Below, in pieces: positions 19,197 through 28,050 of a DNA stretch of 64,000 bases. Position 1 is the stretch's first letter, and each line of letters starts with the position of its first letter. The stretch is from assembly GCF_014202225.1 (NCBI RefSeq), contig NZ_JACHGE010000003.1, positions 62,001 through 126,000 of the forward strand, given 5' to 3'. A model generated the notes under the pieces. That model was not told the DNA's origin. It ran no database searches and saw nothing but the letters and a program-made list of their open reading frames with translations. Source of the stretch: Algibacter amylolyticus (GTDB lineage Bacteria; Bacteroidota; Bacteroidia; Flavobacteriales; Flavobacteriaceae). The position numbers were made by a program, and so were the translations under genes.

Positions 19197-20048
19197 TTAA
19201 ATATTCGATATTTCTATCGATATTTTCACATCTTCCCACAGTTTGTTTTCATGATATTCTCCACAAATAGCATTGAAAACATTATAGGCGTTTTCCCAGT
19301 TAAATACATTTAAATCGGGTATGGTTCCATCAAGTATAATTTTGTTAGTTTCTAGAGAAACATTTAGTACCACCTGTTGCGATATACCGTTCATGTTAAA
19401 AGTTACCCAAGCATTTTCGTTGTTGTAACTATCAACTGTACCAGAAATTTGAGCAGTGAAAGCATTGAAAAAGCTAGCTACATTTTGTGTGCGTTCAGGC
19501 TCATTTCCAACATTAACAGAGCTTGCATCAATAACCACATTGGCACCGTTTAAAAGATCTATAAGGTTTTCAGCAGTACTATTTAGATTGTAGCTTATTA
19601 CCGTGTTAAAAGTTCCGCTAACACCAGCTCTATTGTCGAAATCGGGATATTTATAAGCTGTCCACGTTACCTTAATAGGATTGCCTTGTGGTGTTTCAGA
19701 TTGTAAAATGTCTAAAAATGTTTTAAAACTATTTTTTTCATCTTCTGTTAATTGCTCTTGATCTGCAGGAGGCATTACGATATTGGTAGTCGCATTAATG
19801 CGCTCTAACATTTGCGAAATATTCGATTTAGATTTTTCATAAGAGTCATAACGGTTAGCACCTTCGGTATGATACAAATGACAAGAAATACATTTATTGT
19901 CTATAACAGATTTTAATGTAGTCTCATAATAAACCTTAGCTTCGGCATCATTAGACGGATATAATTCATCTGCATGATTACTGGTACAGCTTGTAAATAA
20001 GCACAATTGAACTATTGCAATTAAAAATACTATTCTATTATAACGCAT
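19197..20048 (-). CDS. lipoprotein: monoheme cytochrome c fused to YceI-like domain
   Basis: A 283-residue lipoprotein with lipobox FTSC (Cys21). Residues about 35-103 carry one heme c motif CISCH (53-57) and a likely distal Met in VMPPAD (about 92), as in small cytochromes c. Residues about 105-283 follow the YceI lipocalin-like pattern: [19 protein letters not shown], a [11 protein letters not shown] segment, then alternating strands. YceI domains bind polyisoprenoid or quinone-like lipids. The combination suggests a periplasmic electron carrier that meets a lipid. It is last gene of a four-gene operon and its start overlaps the OB-fold gene by 19 bases. The fusion is the strongest point; redox partner unknown. 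Confidence 0.75.
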   Translation of the reverse strand: MRYNRIVFLIAIVQLCLFTSCTSNHADELYPSNDAEAKVYYETTLKSVIDNKCISCHLYHTEGANRYDSYEKSKSNISQMLERINATTNIVMPPADQEQLTEDEKNSFKTFLDILQSETPQGNPIKVTWTAYKYPDFDNRAGVSGTFNTVISYNLNSTAENLIDLLNGANVVIDASSVNVGNEPERTQNVASFFNAFTAQISGTVDSYNNENAWVTFNMNGISQQVVLNVSLETNKIILDGTIPDLNVFNWENAYNVFNAICGEYHENKLWEDVKISIEISNI

Positions 20049-20425
20049 TTTACTAAAGCTATTTCGTTAAACATATCATCATAACCACTAAAAACACCTT
20101 TAATTTTAACGCTCATGCCTTTTGTTAAGTTTTGTTGAGCATCATTATTTTTGATTTCGCATTTTATACCATCATTCAAAATTAAAATTGAAGTATTTGT
20201 ACTTTCTTCAATAAGACTAATTTTTCCTGAAACTGTAATAATTTTATCAAAAAGAGGTGTGCTGGCATTGGCATCCTGATTAAATTTTTCAATAAGTTGA
20301 ATTGCTGAAAAGGAATAATCTGAGTTAGATGATAAAACATCTTGCTGTGGTTTGTTGTATTGATATGTAGCATAGCAAATTACAGCTATTATAACAACAC
20401 TTATGGTGATAATGGCGCGTTTCAT
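20030..20425 (-). CDS. membrane-anchored OB-fold protein (tRNA_anti-like)
   Basis: A 131-residue protein with one N-terminal membrane anchor (about 3-22, IITISVVIIAVICYATYQY) and a short periplasmic OB-fold (about 60-130: KIITVSGKISLIEESTNTSILIL, then GIKCEI, then GMSVKIKGVFSGYDDMFNEIAL). This matches the tRNA_anti-like domain of small Bacteroidota proteins, where a nucleic-acid role is not established and a periplasmic site argues against it. It is the third gene of the DUF5777-YceI-OB-cytochrome operon, 8 bases after yceI, and overlaps the cytochrome gene. Confidence 0.72.
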   Translation of the reverse strand: MKRAIITISVVIIAVICYATYQYNKPQQDVLSSNSDYSFSAIQLIEKFNQDANASTPLFDKIITVSGKISLIEESTNTSILILNDGIKCEIKNNDAQQNLTKGMSVKIKGVFSGYDDMFNEIALVKCVIIE

Positions 20426-20433
20426 CTTTCTAA

Positions 20434-20973
20434 TTATTTGTAAGTAGCATCTATAATAACCTCAATTTCCGGGGCGATTTTATCTTTTACTAAAGCAGGA
20501 ACTTCTATGTTATAAGCTTCTAAATTAATTGGGAATTTAGATTTTAAGGTTACCGTTTTGTCCTCATTAACTATAATTTCTGCAATAGTATTTAAAGGTT
20601 TTGTAACACCATGGAAAATCATTTGACCTTTAATTTCAACGTTTGCGTATGTTTTAGCTTTTGTTAAATCAATATCCTCATTAAAAGTACCTTTAAACTT
20701 GGCAGCAGGATATTTTTCAGAATCCACATATTTTTCATTAAAATGTTCTTCCATTAATGCTTTTTCAAATTTAAAAGATTTTAGAAGTACATTAAAAGCA
20801 ACCGTTTTTTTAGGTAGCAATAATATGCTTGCAACTTGATTGTTTTCGGCATAAATATTTTCTACCGGAGTTTCAGAAAAAAATGAAGCCTTTGCAGTTC
20901 TGGTAATTAGTTTGTCTTGAGCAAAAATGACGTTAAAAGCTAGTAATAAAATTAGGGAGGGAAAATGTTTCAT
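20434..20973 (-). CDS. YceI family periplasmic lipid-binding protein
   Basis: A 179-residue protein with a cleavable signal peptide (ending NVIFAQ, about residue 18). It has the YceI lipocalin-like beta-barrel pattern: KASFFSETPVENIYAENNQV, LLKSFKFEKALMEEHFNEKY, then YPAAKFKGTF and VEIKGQMIFHGVTKPL. Family members bind polyisoprenoid chains or amphiphilic molecules in the periplasm. The start is followed by hydrophobic residues and 8 bases separate it from the DUF5777 gene upstream, so they are probably co-transcribed. The same fold recurs in the last gene of this operon. Confidence 0.88.
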   Translation of the reverse strand: MKHFPSLILLLAFNVIFAQDKLITRTAKASFFSETPVENIYAENNQVASILLLPKKTVAFNVLLKSFKFEKALMEEHFNEKYVDSEKYPAAKFKGTFNEDIDLTKAKTYANVEIKGQMIFHGVTKPLNTIAEIIVNEDKTVTLKSKFPINLEAYNIEVPALVKDKIAPEIEVIIDATYK

Positions 20974-20981
20974 ATTAATTT

Positions 20982-21899
20982 TTAATGTTTATTTTTTTTT
21001 GAAATTGAAAATTCACGTAATAGGCTAAATCCAAAATTAATTTCTCTATTAAAGAAATCGCCACTTTGGTTAATGGCAAATTTACCGGGATGTAAAGCAA
21101 AAGCGTTTGTAAAGTAAAGCTGAAAAACATGACCTCCGGTTTCTATATCGAAACCAACAGAAAGTGTGTTTTTATTTAACTCGTAGGCATCAAAAGTGTC
21201 TAGAGTATCAAAATATTCAATATTTATAGATGTAGAACCCGAAATTAAATAGCGACCACCAATACCAATGGATACTATTGAATTAGGATCGTTTACGGTT
21301 TCTGTTAAGTTTCTGTGAATCCAAGTTGGTGAAAGTTGTACCGAGAGTTTTTCGGAAATTTTTCTACTTATTAAAATTTGATTAACATAATCCAATCTGC
21401 CATTAAAGTTTTTATTGCGCGCTTCAGGAAAATATGTTCTAGATTTAATATCTAAACCGCCATAATAACTAAGTGAAAACGGAAACGCATTTTCGCCATA
21501 AATTTGTCGTAGTAAGCTTAGTTTAACAGAAGAGGAATAGGTTTTGTCGGGTTTGTTAGATCTTGCTAAACCCAATTGAATAAAGTCGCTAAGACCATAT
21601 TCAAAGCTAATATTCATATTGTTGATATTGTCTAAGCCAAAAAAATTATCAATACCTTTTATTTTACCGAAAACGTGAGAAATTCTAAAATGTAACTGGT
21701 TTGCCTTTACACGCTCGGTAGATTGCCCTAGCATTAACCGTGTTGATTTAAAAGTAGCAATAACTTCTTTATTTTCTTTGATAGTAATGTCGTCTAAATC
21801 ATCAAACAAGGAGTCCATGTCATCGTCCTGAGGTTTTGTTTGAGAAAATAAATAGAAAGGAATTAAAAAAAGAATAAATAAGGGTGCTTTTAATTGCAT
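20982..21899 (-). CDS. DUF5777 family outer-membrane beta-barrel protein
   Basis: A 305-residue protein with signal peptide (1-19, ending FYLFSQ) and an acidic stretch (DDDMDSLFDDLDDI, about 24-37), then a run of beta-strands: FKSTRLMLGQSTERVKANQLHFRISHVFG, then FFGLDNINNMNISFEYGL, GIGGRYLISGSTSINIEYF, ending in an aromatic-rich strand. This fits the DUF5777 barrel family of Bacteroidota, with no known substrate. It is the first gene of the operon. I infer an outer-membrane location. Confidence 0.78.
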   Translation of the reverse strand: MQLKAPLFILFLIPFYLFSQTKPQDDDMDSLFDDLDDITIKENKEVIATFKSTRLMLGQSTERVKANQLHFRISHVFGKIKGIDNFFGLDNINNMNISFEYGLSDFIQLGLARSNKPDKTYSSSVKLSLLRQIYGENAFPFSLSYYGGLDIKSRTYFPEARNKNFNGRLDYVNQILISRKISEKLSVQLSPTWIHRNLTETVNDPNSIVSIGIGGRYLISGSTSINIEYFDTLDTFDAYELNKNTLSVGFDIETGGHVFQLYFTNAFALHPGKFAINQSGDFFNREINFGFSLLREFSISKKNKH

Positions 21900-21998
21900 G
21901 CTGGGAAAAAATTAGTGGCAAATATAATAAATGTAAGTATACGTTGTCTGACTGTTTTTATTAATAAAAGCGTTGGGTTTTTGTTAGCTTCTTATAAT

Positions 21999-22721
21999 TT
22001 AATTTGAAGTTTTTATATTGTCAATCTCCAAACCAAAAAACAAAAACTTATGAAATGTTGGTAGTTGTGCCCCGGTTTCGGTGGTAGTCCAATCGCTCCA
22101 TGAAGCCTCTAAACCCTCTATTGGTAGTATGGAAACCCACATTTTAAAGGCTGTTGGTTTATAATTTTCATCTAGAATCCATAGGTAAGAATCTCCTGGT
22201 GTTGAGCCACCTGAGTTATAGGTTATAAGCAGTGCGTCGTTTTTTGAATCTGTTTTTACAAGTTGACGTTGTACTCCAGCATCGAAAACTTTATATGGTC
22301 CAACTAGCCAAAAAGAATCATTATTAAAGTAGCTTACAGCCTGTTCAATGAGGGCTTTGTTACTATCACTTTGGCTTAGTGTATTATCTATGTAAACTTC
22401 ACTTTTTGAGGTGTCATTTAAATTTAAAACAACCTTGTTGTTTTTCCAATATACATTACAGATATTGTTTGCCTTATCCCATTCGTAATGGTGTCTTTTT
22501 TTAAAGGTCCATTCAATATTATTTGTGTTTTTATAGGCTTCATAATCCAAGGCATCTAGCATTTTATTAGCTAAAGCATCGGCTTGTTCTCCGTGAATAC
22601 CTACCGGCAAATCTTCGTTATATTTTATGTACATGTACCCAAAAAGTAGAAGGGTAGGGAGCGTGAAAAATATAACGATTCCTGCTATTATTTTTAATAC
22701 TTTCTTAGGTTTTATAGACAT
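21999..22721 (-). CDS. hypothetical membrane-anchored protein
   Basis: About 240 residues. I start it at the ATG at 22719-22721 (MSIKPKKVLKI) because the 45 residues upstream would run back over the end of the gamma-glutamyltransferase gene and are not protein-like. One membrane helix (about 9-30, IIAGIVIFFTLPTLLLFGYMYIK) is followed by a periplasmic domain with WTFKKRHHYEWDK, VYWKNNKVVLNL and GDSYLWILDENYKPTAFKMW. I do not recognise the family. It lies 73 bases downstream of ggt and may be read from the same transcript. Confidence 0.65.
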   Translation of the reverse strand: MSIKPKKVLKIIAGIVIFFTLPTLLLFGYMYIKYNEDLPVGIHGEQADALANKMLDALDYEAYKNTNNIEWTFKKRHHYEWDKANNICNVYWKNNKVVLNLNDTSKSEVYIDNTLSQSDSNKALIEQAVSYFNNDSFWLVGPYKVFDAGVQRQLVKTDSKNDALLITYNSGGSTPGDSYLWILDENYKPTAFKMWVSILPIEGLEASWSDWTTTETGAQLPTFHKFLFFGLEIDNIKTSN

Positions 22722-22794
22722 AAAAACTGACTTGTTATTGTGAGATTTTAGCGCCAAAATTATTAAAGAAGTACGGTTAATTAAAGGAAAACCT

Positions 22795-24492
22795 TTAAAA
22801 ACCGACAGCGGTATCATCTCCTCGATAATCGGCACCACCTTCGTACGAGTTATCATCTAAAACAAGAATACCGTCTACAATACCTATTATAGGTGAATCT
22901 TCTTCATTAATTGAATATCCTAAGTTTTCCAGTTCACTAACAAGCTTACTATTAAATTTGTTTGGTTCCATTCGGATTTCATCTGGCAACCATTGGTGAT
23001 GGAAACGAGGTGCATTTACAGCGTCTTGCATAGTCATTCCAAACTCATGAACATTTAATATAGTTTGTAAAACTGAAGTAATAATGGTTGATCCGCCCGG
23101 TGTACCAAGCGTCATGTATAACTTGCCGTTTTTTTCGACTATAGTTGGAGTCATGGAACTTAGCATACGTTTTTGAGGTTCAATTTTATTAGCTTCTGCA
23201 CCAATTAGGCCGAACATATTTGGGGTTCCGGGTTTGCTACTAAAATCGTCCATTTCATTATTTAAAAAGAAGCCCAATTCTGAACAATATAATTTAGACC
23301 CATAGGCACCGTTTAGGGTTGTAGTTACAGCAATGGCATTTCCAAATTGATCGACGATAGAGTAGTGTGTGGTTTCATCGCTTTCAACAACTTGAATGTT
23401 ACCATGAGAAACATGGCTTGATAATGTTGCTTTTTCAAAAGAAAAATCTGCCATTCTACCGTTTAGATAGTCTTCTTTAATTAAGGTTTCTACTGGTACA
23501 TTTGCAAAATCGGGATCACCTAAATAATAACTTCTGTCGGCATAAGCGCGACGTTCTGCTTCTGTTATAACTTGAATGGTTTTTAACGAGTTTTGTCCGT
23601 GATTTTCTAAATTAAAAGGCTCAAGCATTTTCATTATTTGCGCTAAACAAACGCCGCCACTAGAAGGTGGAGCCATCGATATTACTTTTAAATCGTCGTA
23701 ATTAAATGTTGTTGGTGTGCGCCATTTTGCTTCATAATTTGCCAAATCTTCTTCAGTTATAATGCCACCATTATCCTGAATAAACTTAGCTAGTATTTTT
23801 GCTGTTTCACCTTTATAAAATTCATCTTTACCATATTTTAAAATACGTTGTAAGGTATTGGCTAATTTTGGGTATTTAATCGTGTCTTTGGCTTTCCAAG
23901 GTAGATCAAATAATATAGAATCTTTATTAGCTTTTAAAAATAGCGGTTGGTACTTTTTAAATTTTGCTTCTTGTTTTTTGGTTACCACAACACCTTTTTT
24001 AGCCAATTCAATAACTGGGGTAATGATGGCTTCTATGGGTAATGAGCCTAACTTTTCATGAACCTCAAAAACACCAGCAACACTACCTGGAACACCCACA
24101 GCCATAGCGCCTAAAGTGCTTTTTTCGGGTATTACATCGCCGTTTTCGTCTAAATACATGTCTTTGGTAGCTGCCATTGGAGCTTTTTCCCTAAAATCGA
24201 TAGAGCCTATTTCCCCATTAGCTTTACGGTACACCATAAAACCTCCGCCACCTAAATTACCTGCATAAGGATAAGCAACTGCCAATGCCAATTGGGTGGC
24301 GCACATAGCATCAAAAGCATTTCCGCCTTGTTTTAGAATGTCGTTTCCTATTTTAGAAGCTTCAGCACGAGCCGAAACTACCATGGCATTTTTTGTAATG
24401 AGTCCGCGTGTTACTTCAGTTTTATTATTAGCCTTTTTACATGAAAAGAAAAGGCACAGCATTAACGCTATTGTAAAACTATGTTTAATCAT
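22795..24492 (-). CDS. ggt: gamma-glutamyltransferase (lipoprotein)
   Basis: A 565-residue precursor with lipobox FFSC (Cys18). It hydrolyses or transfers the gamma-glutamyl group of glutathione and related peptides in the periplasm. The precursor cuts itself before the catalytic Thr of the TTHYSIVD motif (Thr374), giving large and small subunits. Other family marks are GGNAFDA (56-62), GNLGGGGFMVYR, and PGGSTIITSVLQ near the end. Length is normal. The start overlaps the end of the AcpH-like gene by 8 bases, so the two are translationally coupled. Confidence 0.93.
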   Translation of the reverse strand: MIKHSFTIALMLCLFFSCKKANNKTEVTRGLITKNAMVVSARAEASKIGNDILKQGGNAFDAMCATQLALAVAYPYAGNLGGGGFMVYRKANGEIGSIDFREKAPMAATKDMYLDENGDVIPEKSTLGAMAVGVPGSVAGVFEVHEKLGSLPIEAIITPVIELAKKGVVVTKKQEAKFKKYQPLFLKANKDSILFDLPWKAKDTIKYPKLANTLQRILKYGKDEFYKGETAKILAKFIQDNGGIITEEDLANYEAKWRTPTTFNYDDLKVISMAPPSSGGVCLAQIMKMLEPFNLENHGQNSLKTIQVITEAERRAYADRSYYLGDPDFANVPVETLIKEDYLNGRMADFSFEKATLSSHVSHGNIQVVESDETTHYSIVDQFGNAIAVTTTLNGAYGSKLYCSELGFFLNNEMDDFSSKPGTPNMFGLIGAEANKIEPQKRMLSSMTPTIVEKNGKLYMTLGTPGGSTIITSVLQTILNVHEFGMTMQDAVNAPRFHHQWLPDEIRMEPNKFNSKLVSELENLGYSINEEDSPIIGIVDGILVLDDNSYEGGADYRGDDTAVGF

Positions 24493-25087
24493 TCAGTTGG
24501 TGTTTTATGTGTTCTAATTTTTCTTTTGACGAGGCAATAACTTCTTCAAAGAAATCTGAGAACTCTTTTTCAAATTCAGTATAAAAAGCTTCAAGTTCAA
24601 CAACAGCCTCATTCATGCTAGCACGATTTTTAGTGCGGCGGTTCATACCATCTAAAACCCTAGAAATCCCTTCAATAGAGGCATAACTTAATAGCCAATT
24701 ATCTGCTAACATATAAGGCATCATTTTTTGTATTCTTACAGGCAAAACATCAAAATTTGCCTCTAACGAATCGTAGAAGGTTTCTACATATTCATCTAGA
24801 GGGACGTTGCTATATTTACTCCAGTTTTTTGCTAAAAAATGATCGTATAAAATATCTACAATAACTCCAGAATAATGGCCATATTTTTCATGCAGCCTTT
24901 TGGTGCTTAGTCTAAACGTTTTATGTGCATCTGTATAGCTATCTATATGTCTATGTAACAAGATGCCAATTTGAATTTCTTTTGGGTAAGTCTTGTATTG
25001 TTTACCTTTTATACCATCGGCAATAAAGTTTCCAATGGTTACTAAATCGTTATCACCAGATAAATAAATGTGGGCTAAGTAGTTCAT
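24485..25087 (-). CDS. acyl carrier protein phosphodiesterase (AcpH-like, DUF479)
   Basis: About 200 residues from the ATG at 25085-25087 (MNYLAHIYLSGDND); a longer frame exists but would overlap the acyltransferase promoter. Marks of the AcpH family are NYLAHIYLS, GNFIADGIKGK, LLHRHIDSYTDAH and DILYDHFLAKNW, with several His and Asp that fit an HD-like metal site. AcpH removes the 4'-phosphopantetheine group from acyl carrier protein in the cytoplasm; homologues outside gammaproteobacteria are not proven. It overlaps ggt by 8 bases. Its start lies 41 bases from the divergent acyltransferase. Confidence 0.85.
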   Translation of the reverse strand: MNYLAHIYLSGDNDLVTIGNFIADGIKGKQYKTYPKEIQIGILLHRHIDSYTDAHKTFRLSTKRLHEKYGHYSGVIVDILYDHFLAKNWSKYSNVPLDEYVETFYDSLEANFDVLPVRIQKMMPYMLADNWLLSYASIEGISRVLDGMNRRTKNRASMNEAVVELEAFYTEFEKEFSDFFEEVIASSKEKLEHIKHQLND

Positions 25088-25101
25088 TGAATAAATATAT
25101 G

Positions 25102-25109
25102 TATTTTTG
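25102..25109 (+). promoter_or_regulatory. -7 box for the acyltransferase-glmM operon
   Basis: TATTTTTG matches TAnnTTTG, 19 bases before the TTG start at 25129, inside the 41-base gap to the divergent AcpH-like gene. No clear TTTG box lies upstream. Confidence 0.4.
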
Positions 25110-25128
25110 AAAGCTAAACCATAAATTT

Positions 25129-26196
25129 TTGAAGAAGCTTCCAAACTTAGATGCTTTGCGTTTTTTTTTAGCGTCGTTAGTTCTTATATTTCATCTTCCT
25201 AATTTATCAAGAAATCAAGGACTTCCATATTATAATGATTTACCAATATTCAATAAAGGGGTAGATGCTGTTTATACTTTTTTTGTTTTAAGTGGATTTT
25301 TAATAATAAGATTAATATATCTTCAAAAAGAAAAGGGGACTTTTTCAATACGTAATTTTTATTTAAGACGAATTTTACGAATTTTTCCATTGTATTATTT
25401 AATATTGTTTTTTGGTTTTCTGTTTTATCATGTATTATTACCATATTTTGGTGTTCCTTTCGAAACTAATTATAGTTTGACAGAAGGTCTTTTTCTTAGT
25501 GTATTCTTTTTTCCGAATATTTTTGCGTTTTCACAAGACCCAGGAGGGATATTAAAGATTTTATGGTCAATTGGCATTGAAGAACAGTTTTATTTATTAA
25601 TAGCACCATTACTTTTTGTTCTAAAAAAAACTAAGATATTAAAGGTGTTAGTTGGCATTACTCTTTTATATTTTATAGTGTTTCATTTACCTAGTAGTGC
25701 GTATTTGCGAAACCATTTTTTTGTTTATTTTTACTTGCTTTCAGGAGGTATTATCGCTATTTTAGAAGAGAAGAAAAAGTTAGAATTCTTAAAAAGATCT
25801 GTAGTTATTCCTATGGTAATTGTTGGTGCTTTATTTCTGTATTTTTTTACAAATATTTTTCGATTTGAAGATTTATGGCTTAAAAATTTAGCATCCATAA
25901 TATTGTTGTCTCTTTTTATACATGCCATAAGTTGTAATAATTTTGGGTTTGAAATAAAAAATAAAACTTTAAATTATTTAGGGCAAATATCATATGGTAT
26001 ATACATGTACCACGTAATAGTACTTAATGCTGTAGTTTTCTTGTTTTTAAAACTAAAAGAATTTGTATTATTAAGCGATATCATTACCATTATATTAATA
26101 AATATTATAACATTTGCATTAACCCTAGTATTGGCTCATCTTTCATATGCATATTTTGAAAAACAATTTTTAAAACTTAAAACTAAATTTAGATAA
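25129..26196 (+). CDS. acyltransferase family membrane protein (OafA/YrhL-type)
   Basis: A 355-residue integral membrane protein of the acyltransferase-3 family, which transfers acetyl or other acyl groups to extracytoplasmic sugars. It opens with LPNLDALRFFLASLVLIFHLP, with the conserved R in LDALRFF and H in IFHL, followed by about ten hydrophobic helices (for example VDAVYTFFVLSGFLIIRLIY and SIGIEEQFYLLIAPLLF). The start is TTG at 25129, because no ATG or GTG lies in frame near the family's conserved N-terminus. Its TAA overlaps the glmM ATG by one base, so the two are coupled. The acceptor sugar is unknown. Confidence 0.85.
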   Translation: MKKLPNLDALRFFLASLVLIFHLPNLSRNQGLPYYNDLPIFNKGVDAVYTFFVLSGFLIIRLIYLQKEKGTFSIRNFYLRRILRIFPLYYLILFFGFLFYHVLLPYFGVPFETNYSLTEGLFLSVFFFPNIFAFSQDPGGILKILWSIGIEEQFYLLIAPLLFVLKKTKILKVLVGITLLYFIVFHLPSSAYLRNHFFVYFYLLSGGIIAILEEKKKLEFLKRSVVIPMVIVGALFLYFFTNIFRFEDLWLKNLASIILLSLFIHAISCNNFGFEIKNKTLNYLGQISYGIYMYHVIVLNAVVFLFLKLKEFVLLSDIITIILINIITFALTLVLAHLSYAYFEKQFLKLKTKFR

Positions 26197-27584
26197 TGAC
26201 ACTTATAAAATCAATTTCAGGTATTAGAGGAACCATTGGCGGACAAGTAGGCGAGAATCTTACTCCAATTGACGCTGTTAAATTTGCATCGGCTTATGGT
26301 GTGTGGTTAAAACAACAACGCCAAAAAGAAAACTACAAAGTTGTAGTTGGTAGAGATGCCCGTATTTCTGGTAAAATGATTCAAAACTTAGTCATGAATA
26401 CCTTAATAGGTTTAGGTATTGATGTTGTAGATGTTGGACTTTCTACAACACCAACCGTAGAAGTGGCGGTACCAATGGAACATGCCGATGGAGGTATAAT
26501 TTTAACCGCAAGTCATAACCCAAAACAATGGAATGCCTTAAAATTATTAAACGAAAAAGGTGAGTTTTTAGATGCCGTTGAGGGTGCTAAAATTCTTGAC
26601 ATTGCAGAAAGCGATACTATGGAATTTGCCGATGTTGATAGCCTAGGAAAAATAACAAAAAACAAAGCATACATAGATTTACATATTATTGAAGTTCTAG
26701 ATTTAGATCTTGTAAATGTACCAGCCATTGAAGAAGCAAACTTTAAAGTGGTTGTAGATGGTGTAAACTCAACAGGAGGTATTGCCATTCCGTTGCTTTT
26801 AGAGCGTTTAGGAGTAGAAGTTGTTAAGCTATATTGTGAGCCAAACGGACACTTTCCACATAATCCAGAACCTTTAAAAGAACATTTAACAGACCTGTCT
26901 GCCGAAGTTAAAAAGCATAATGCCGATTTTGGTATCGTGGTTGATCCAGATGTAGACCGTTTAGCCTTCATGGACGAAAACGGCGATATGTTTGGCGAAG
27001 AATATACCCTTGTGGCCTGCGCAGATTACGTATTAGGCATAACACCAGGAAATACGGTAAGTAACATGAGCTCAACAAGAGCCTTACGCGACGTAACCGA
27101 AAAACATGGTGGCATGTATGAAGCAAGTGCAGTTGGCGAGGTAAACGTGGTGAATTTAATGAAGAAAAACAAAGTTGTTATTGGTGGCGAAGGTAACGGA
27201 GGTATTATATACCCAGATGCGCATTACGGACGTGACGCTTTGGTTGGTGTAGCATTATTTTTAAGCTTATTAGCGGATAGAAAAACAAGTGTAAGTGAAC
27301 TTCGAAAAACCTACCCAAGCTATTTTATGGGTAAAAAGAAAATACAATTAACACCAGGTCTCGATGTTGATGGCATTCTTAAAGCCATGGTAGAGCGTTA
27401 CCAAAACGAGCAATTAACCACTATCGATGGAGTTAAAATAGATTTCTCAGAGAGTTGGGTACACTTACGTAAAAGTAACACAGAACCAATTATTAGAATA
27501 TATACAGAAGCAAAATCGCAAGAAGAAGCCGATGCTTTAGGCGATAAGTTTATAGCAGAAATTGGTGAAATTGCAGGGATTTAG
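26196..27584 (+). CDS. glmM: phosphoglucosamine mutase
   Basis: A 462-residue alpha-D-phosphohexomutase. It converts glucosamine 6-phosphate to glucosamine 1-phosphate, the step before UDP-GlcNAc for peptidoglycan. It has SGIRGTIGG at the N-terminus, the phosphoserine loop TASHNP (104-109, Ser106), the metal loop DPDVDR (about 248) and the sugar loop GEGNGGI; the C-terminal phosphate loop is RKSNTEPIIRIYTEA. GlmM and phosphomannomutase/phosphoglucomutase are close; ISGIRGTIGG and length favour GlmM. It is translationally coupled to the acyltransferase and followed by a terminator. Confidence 0.9.
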   Translation: MTLIKSISGIRGTIGGQVGENLTPIDAVKFASAYGVWLKQQRQKENYKVVVGRDARISGKMIQNLVMNTLIGLGIDVVDVGLSTTPTVEVAVPMEHADGGIILTASHNPKQWNALKLLNEKGEFLDAVEGAKILDIAESDTMEFADVDSLGKITKNKAYIDLHIIEVLDLDLVNVPAIEEANFKVVVDGVNSTGGIAIPLLLERLGVEVVKLYCEPNGHFPHNPEPLKEHLTDLSAEVKKHNADFGIVVDPDVDRLAFMDENGDMFGEEYTLVACADYVLGITPGNTVSNMSSTRALRDVTEKHGGMYEASAVGEVNVVNLMKKNKVVIGGEGNGGIIYPDAHYGRDALVGVALFLSLLADRKTSVSELRKTYPSYFMGKKKIQLTPGLDVDGILKAMVERYQNEQLTTIDGVKIDFSESWVHLRKSNTEPIIRIYTEAKSQEEADALGDKFIAEIGEIAGI

Positions 27585-27630
27585 ATTTTTTATTAGAAGC
27601 TATTCCCGCTTTTTCGCTATATCTTTTTTA

Positions 27631-27669
27631 AACCACGTTATTACTAAAATCAAGTAACGTGGTTTTTTT
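27631..27669 (+). terminator. glmM terminator
   Basis: AACCACGTTA (27631-27640) and TAACGTGGTT (27655-27664) form a 10-bp perfect stem followed by TTTTT, 46 bases after the glmM stop codon. Confidence 0.85.
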
Positions 27670-28050
27670 ATAAGGTTTAGTTAAATACACAATTTCAGTT
27701 TTTATAAGGTTAAAAAAGGATTAGCCTGTAATGAGCTCAGTCGAAAGGCTTCAATCGGGGCTAACCTTTCCGCGAAGGTTATAAATACTTTTAAAAGCAG
27801 GTATCTCATCCTCAAAAAAAATTACTTCTAATATTTAAGTTAAATAACAAAGACAGAAACACCTAAATATTAACCTAATAGATTTGTTTTTCATTAAATA
27901 ATATCAAGTAAAAACCATTTTCTGATAAGAATTTATTCACCAAAAAGCCAATTTGCTATTTTATATTTAAAATAGTTATATTGTGCAGTATTAAAAAGAC
28001 ACTTTAAAACCTTACAAATTCTCTCCTTTAGAGAGATTAGGAGAAACTTT
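27670..28050. other. non-coding gap with stem-loops before the symporter gene
   Basis: No gene that I can support. TTAGCC at 27721 pairs with GGCTAA at about 27759, and AACCTT/AAGGTT at about 27763-27780 form another small stem around TCCGCG; the segment also holds CAGTCGAAAGG, a word found in dispersed repeat copy G. TAGATTTG at 27879-27886 fits a -7 box, 164 bases before the symporter start. CTCTCC/GAGAGA (about 28021-28036) form a third stem close to the ATG. Confidence 0.4.

Noticed and set aside
22721-22856. Upstream extension of the 21999 gene to 22856
   Set aside because: The extra 45 residues overlap the end of ggt and lack protein character, while MSIKPKKVLKI at 22721 leads straight into a membrane anchor.
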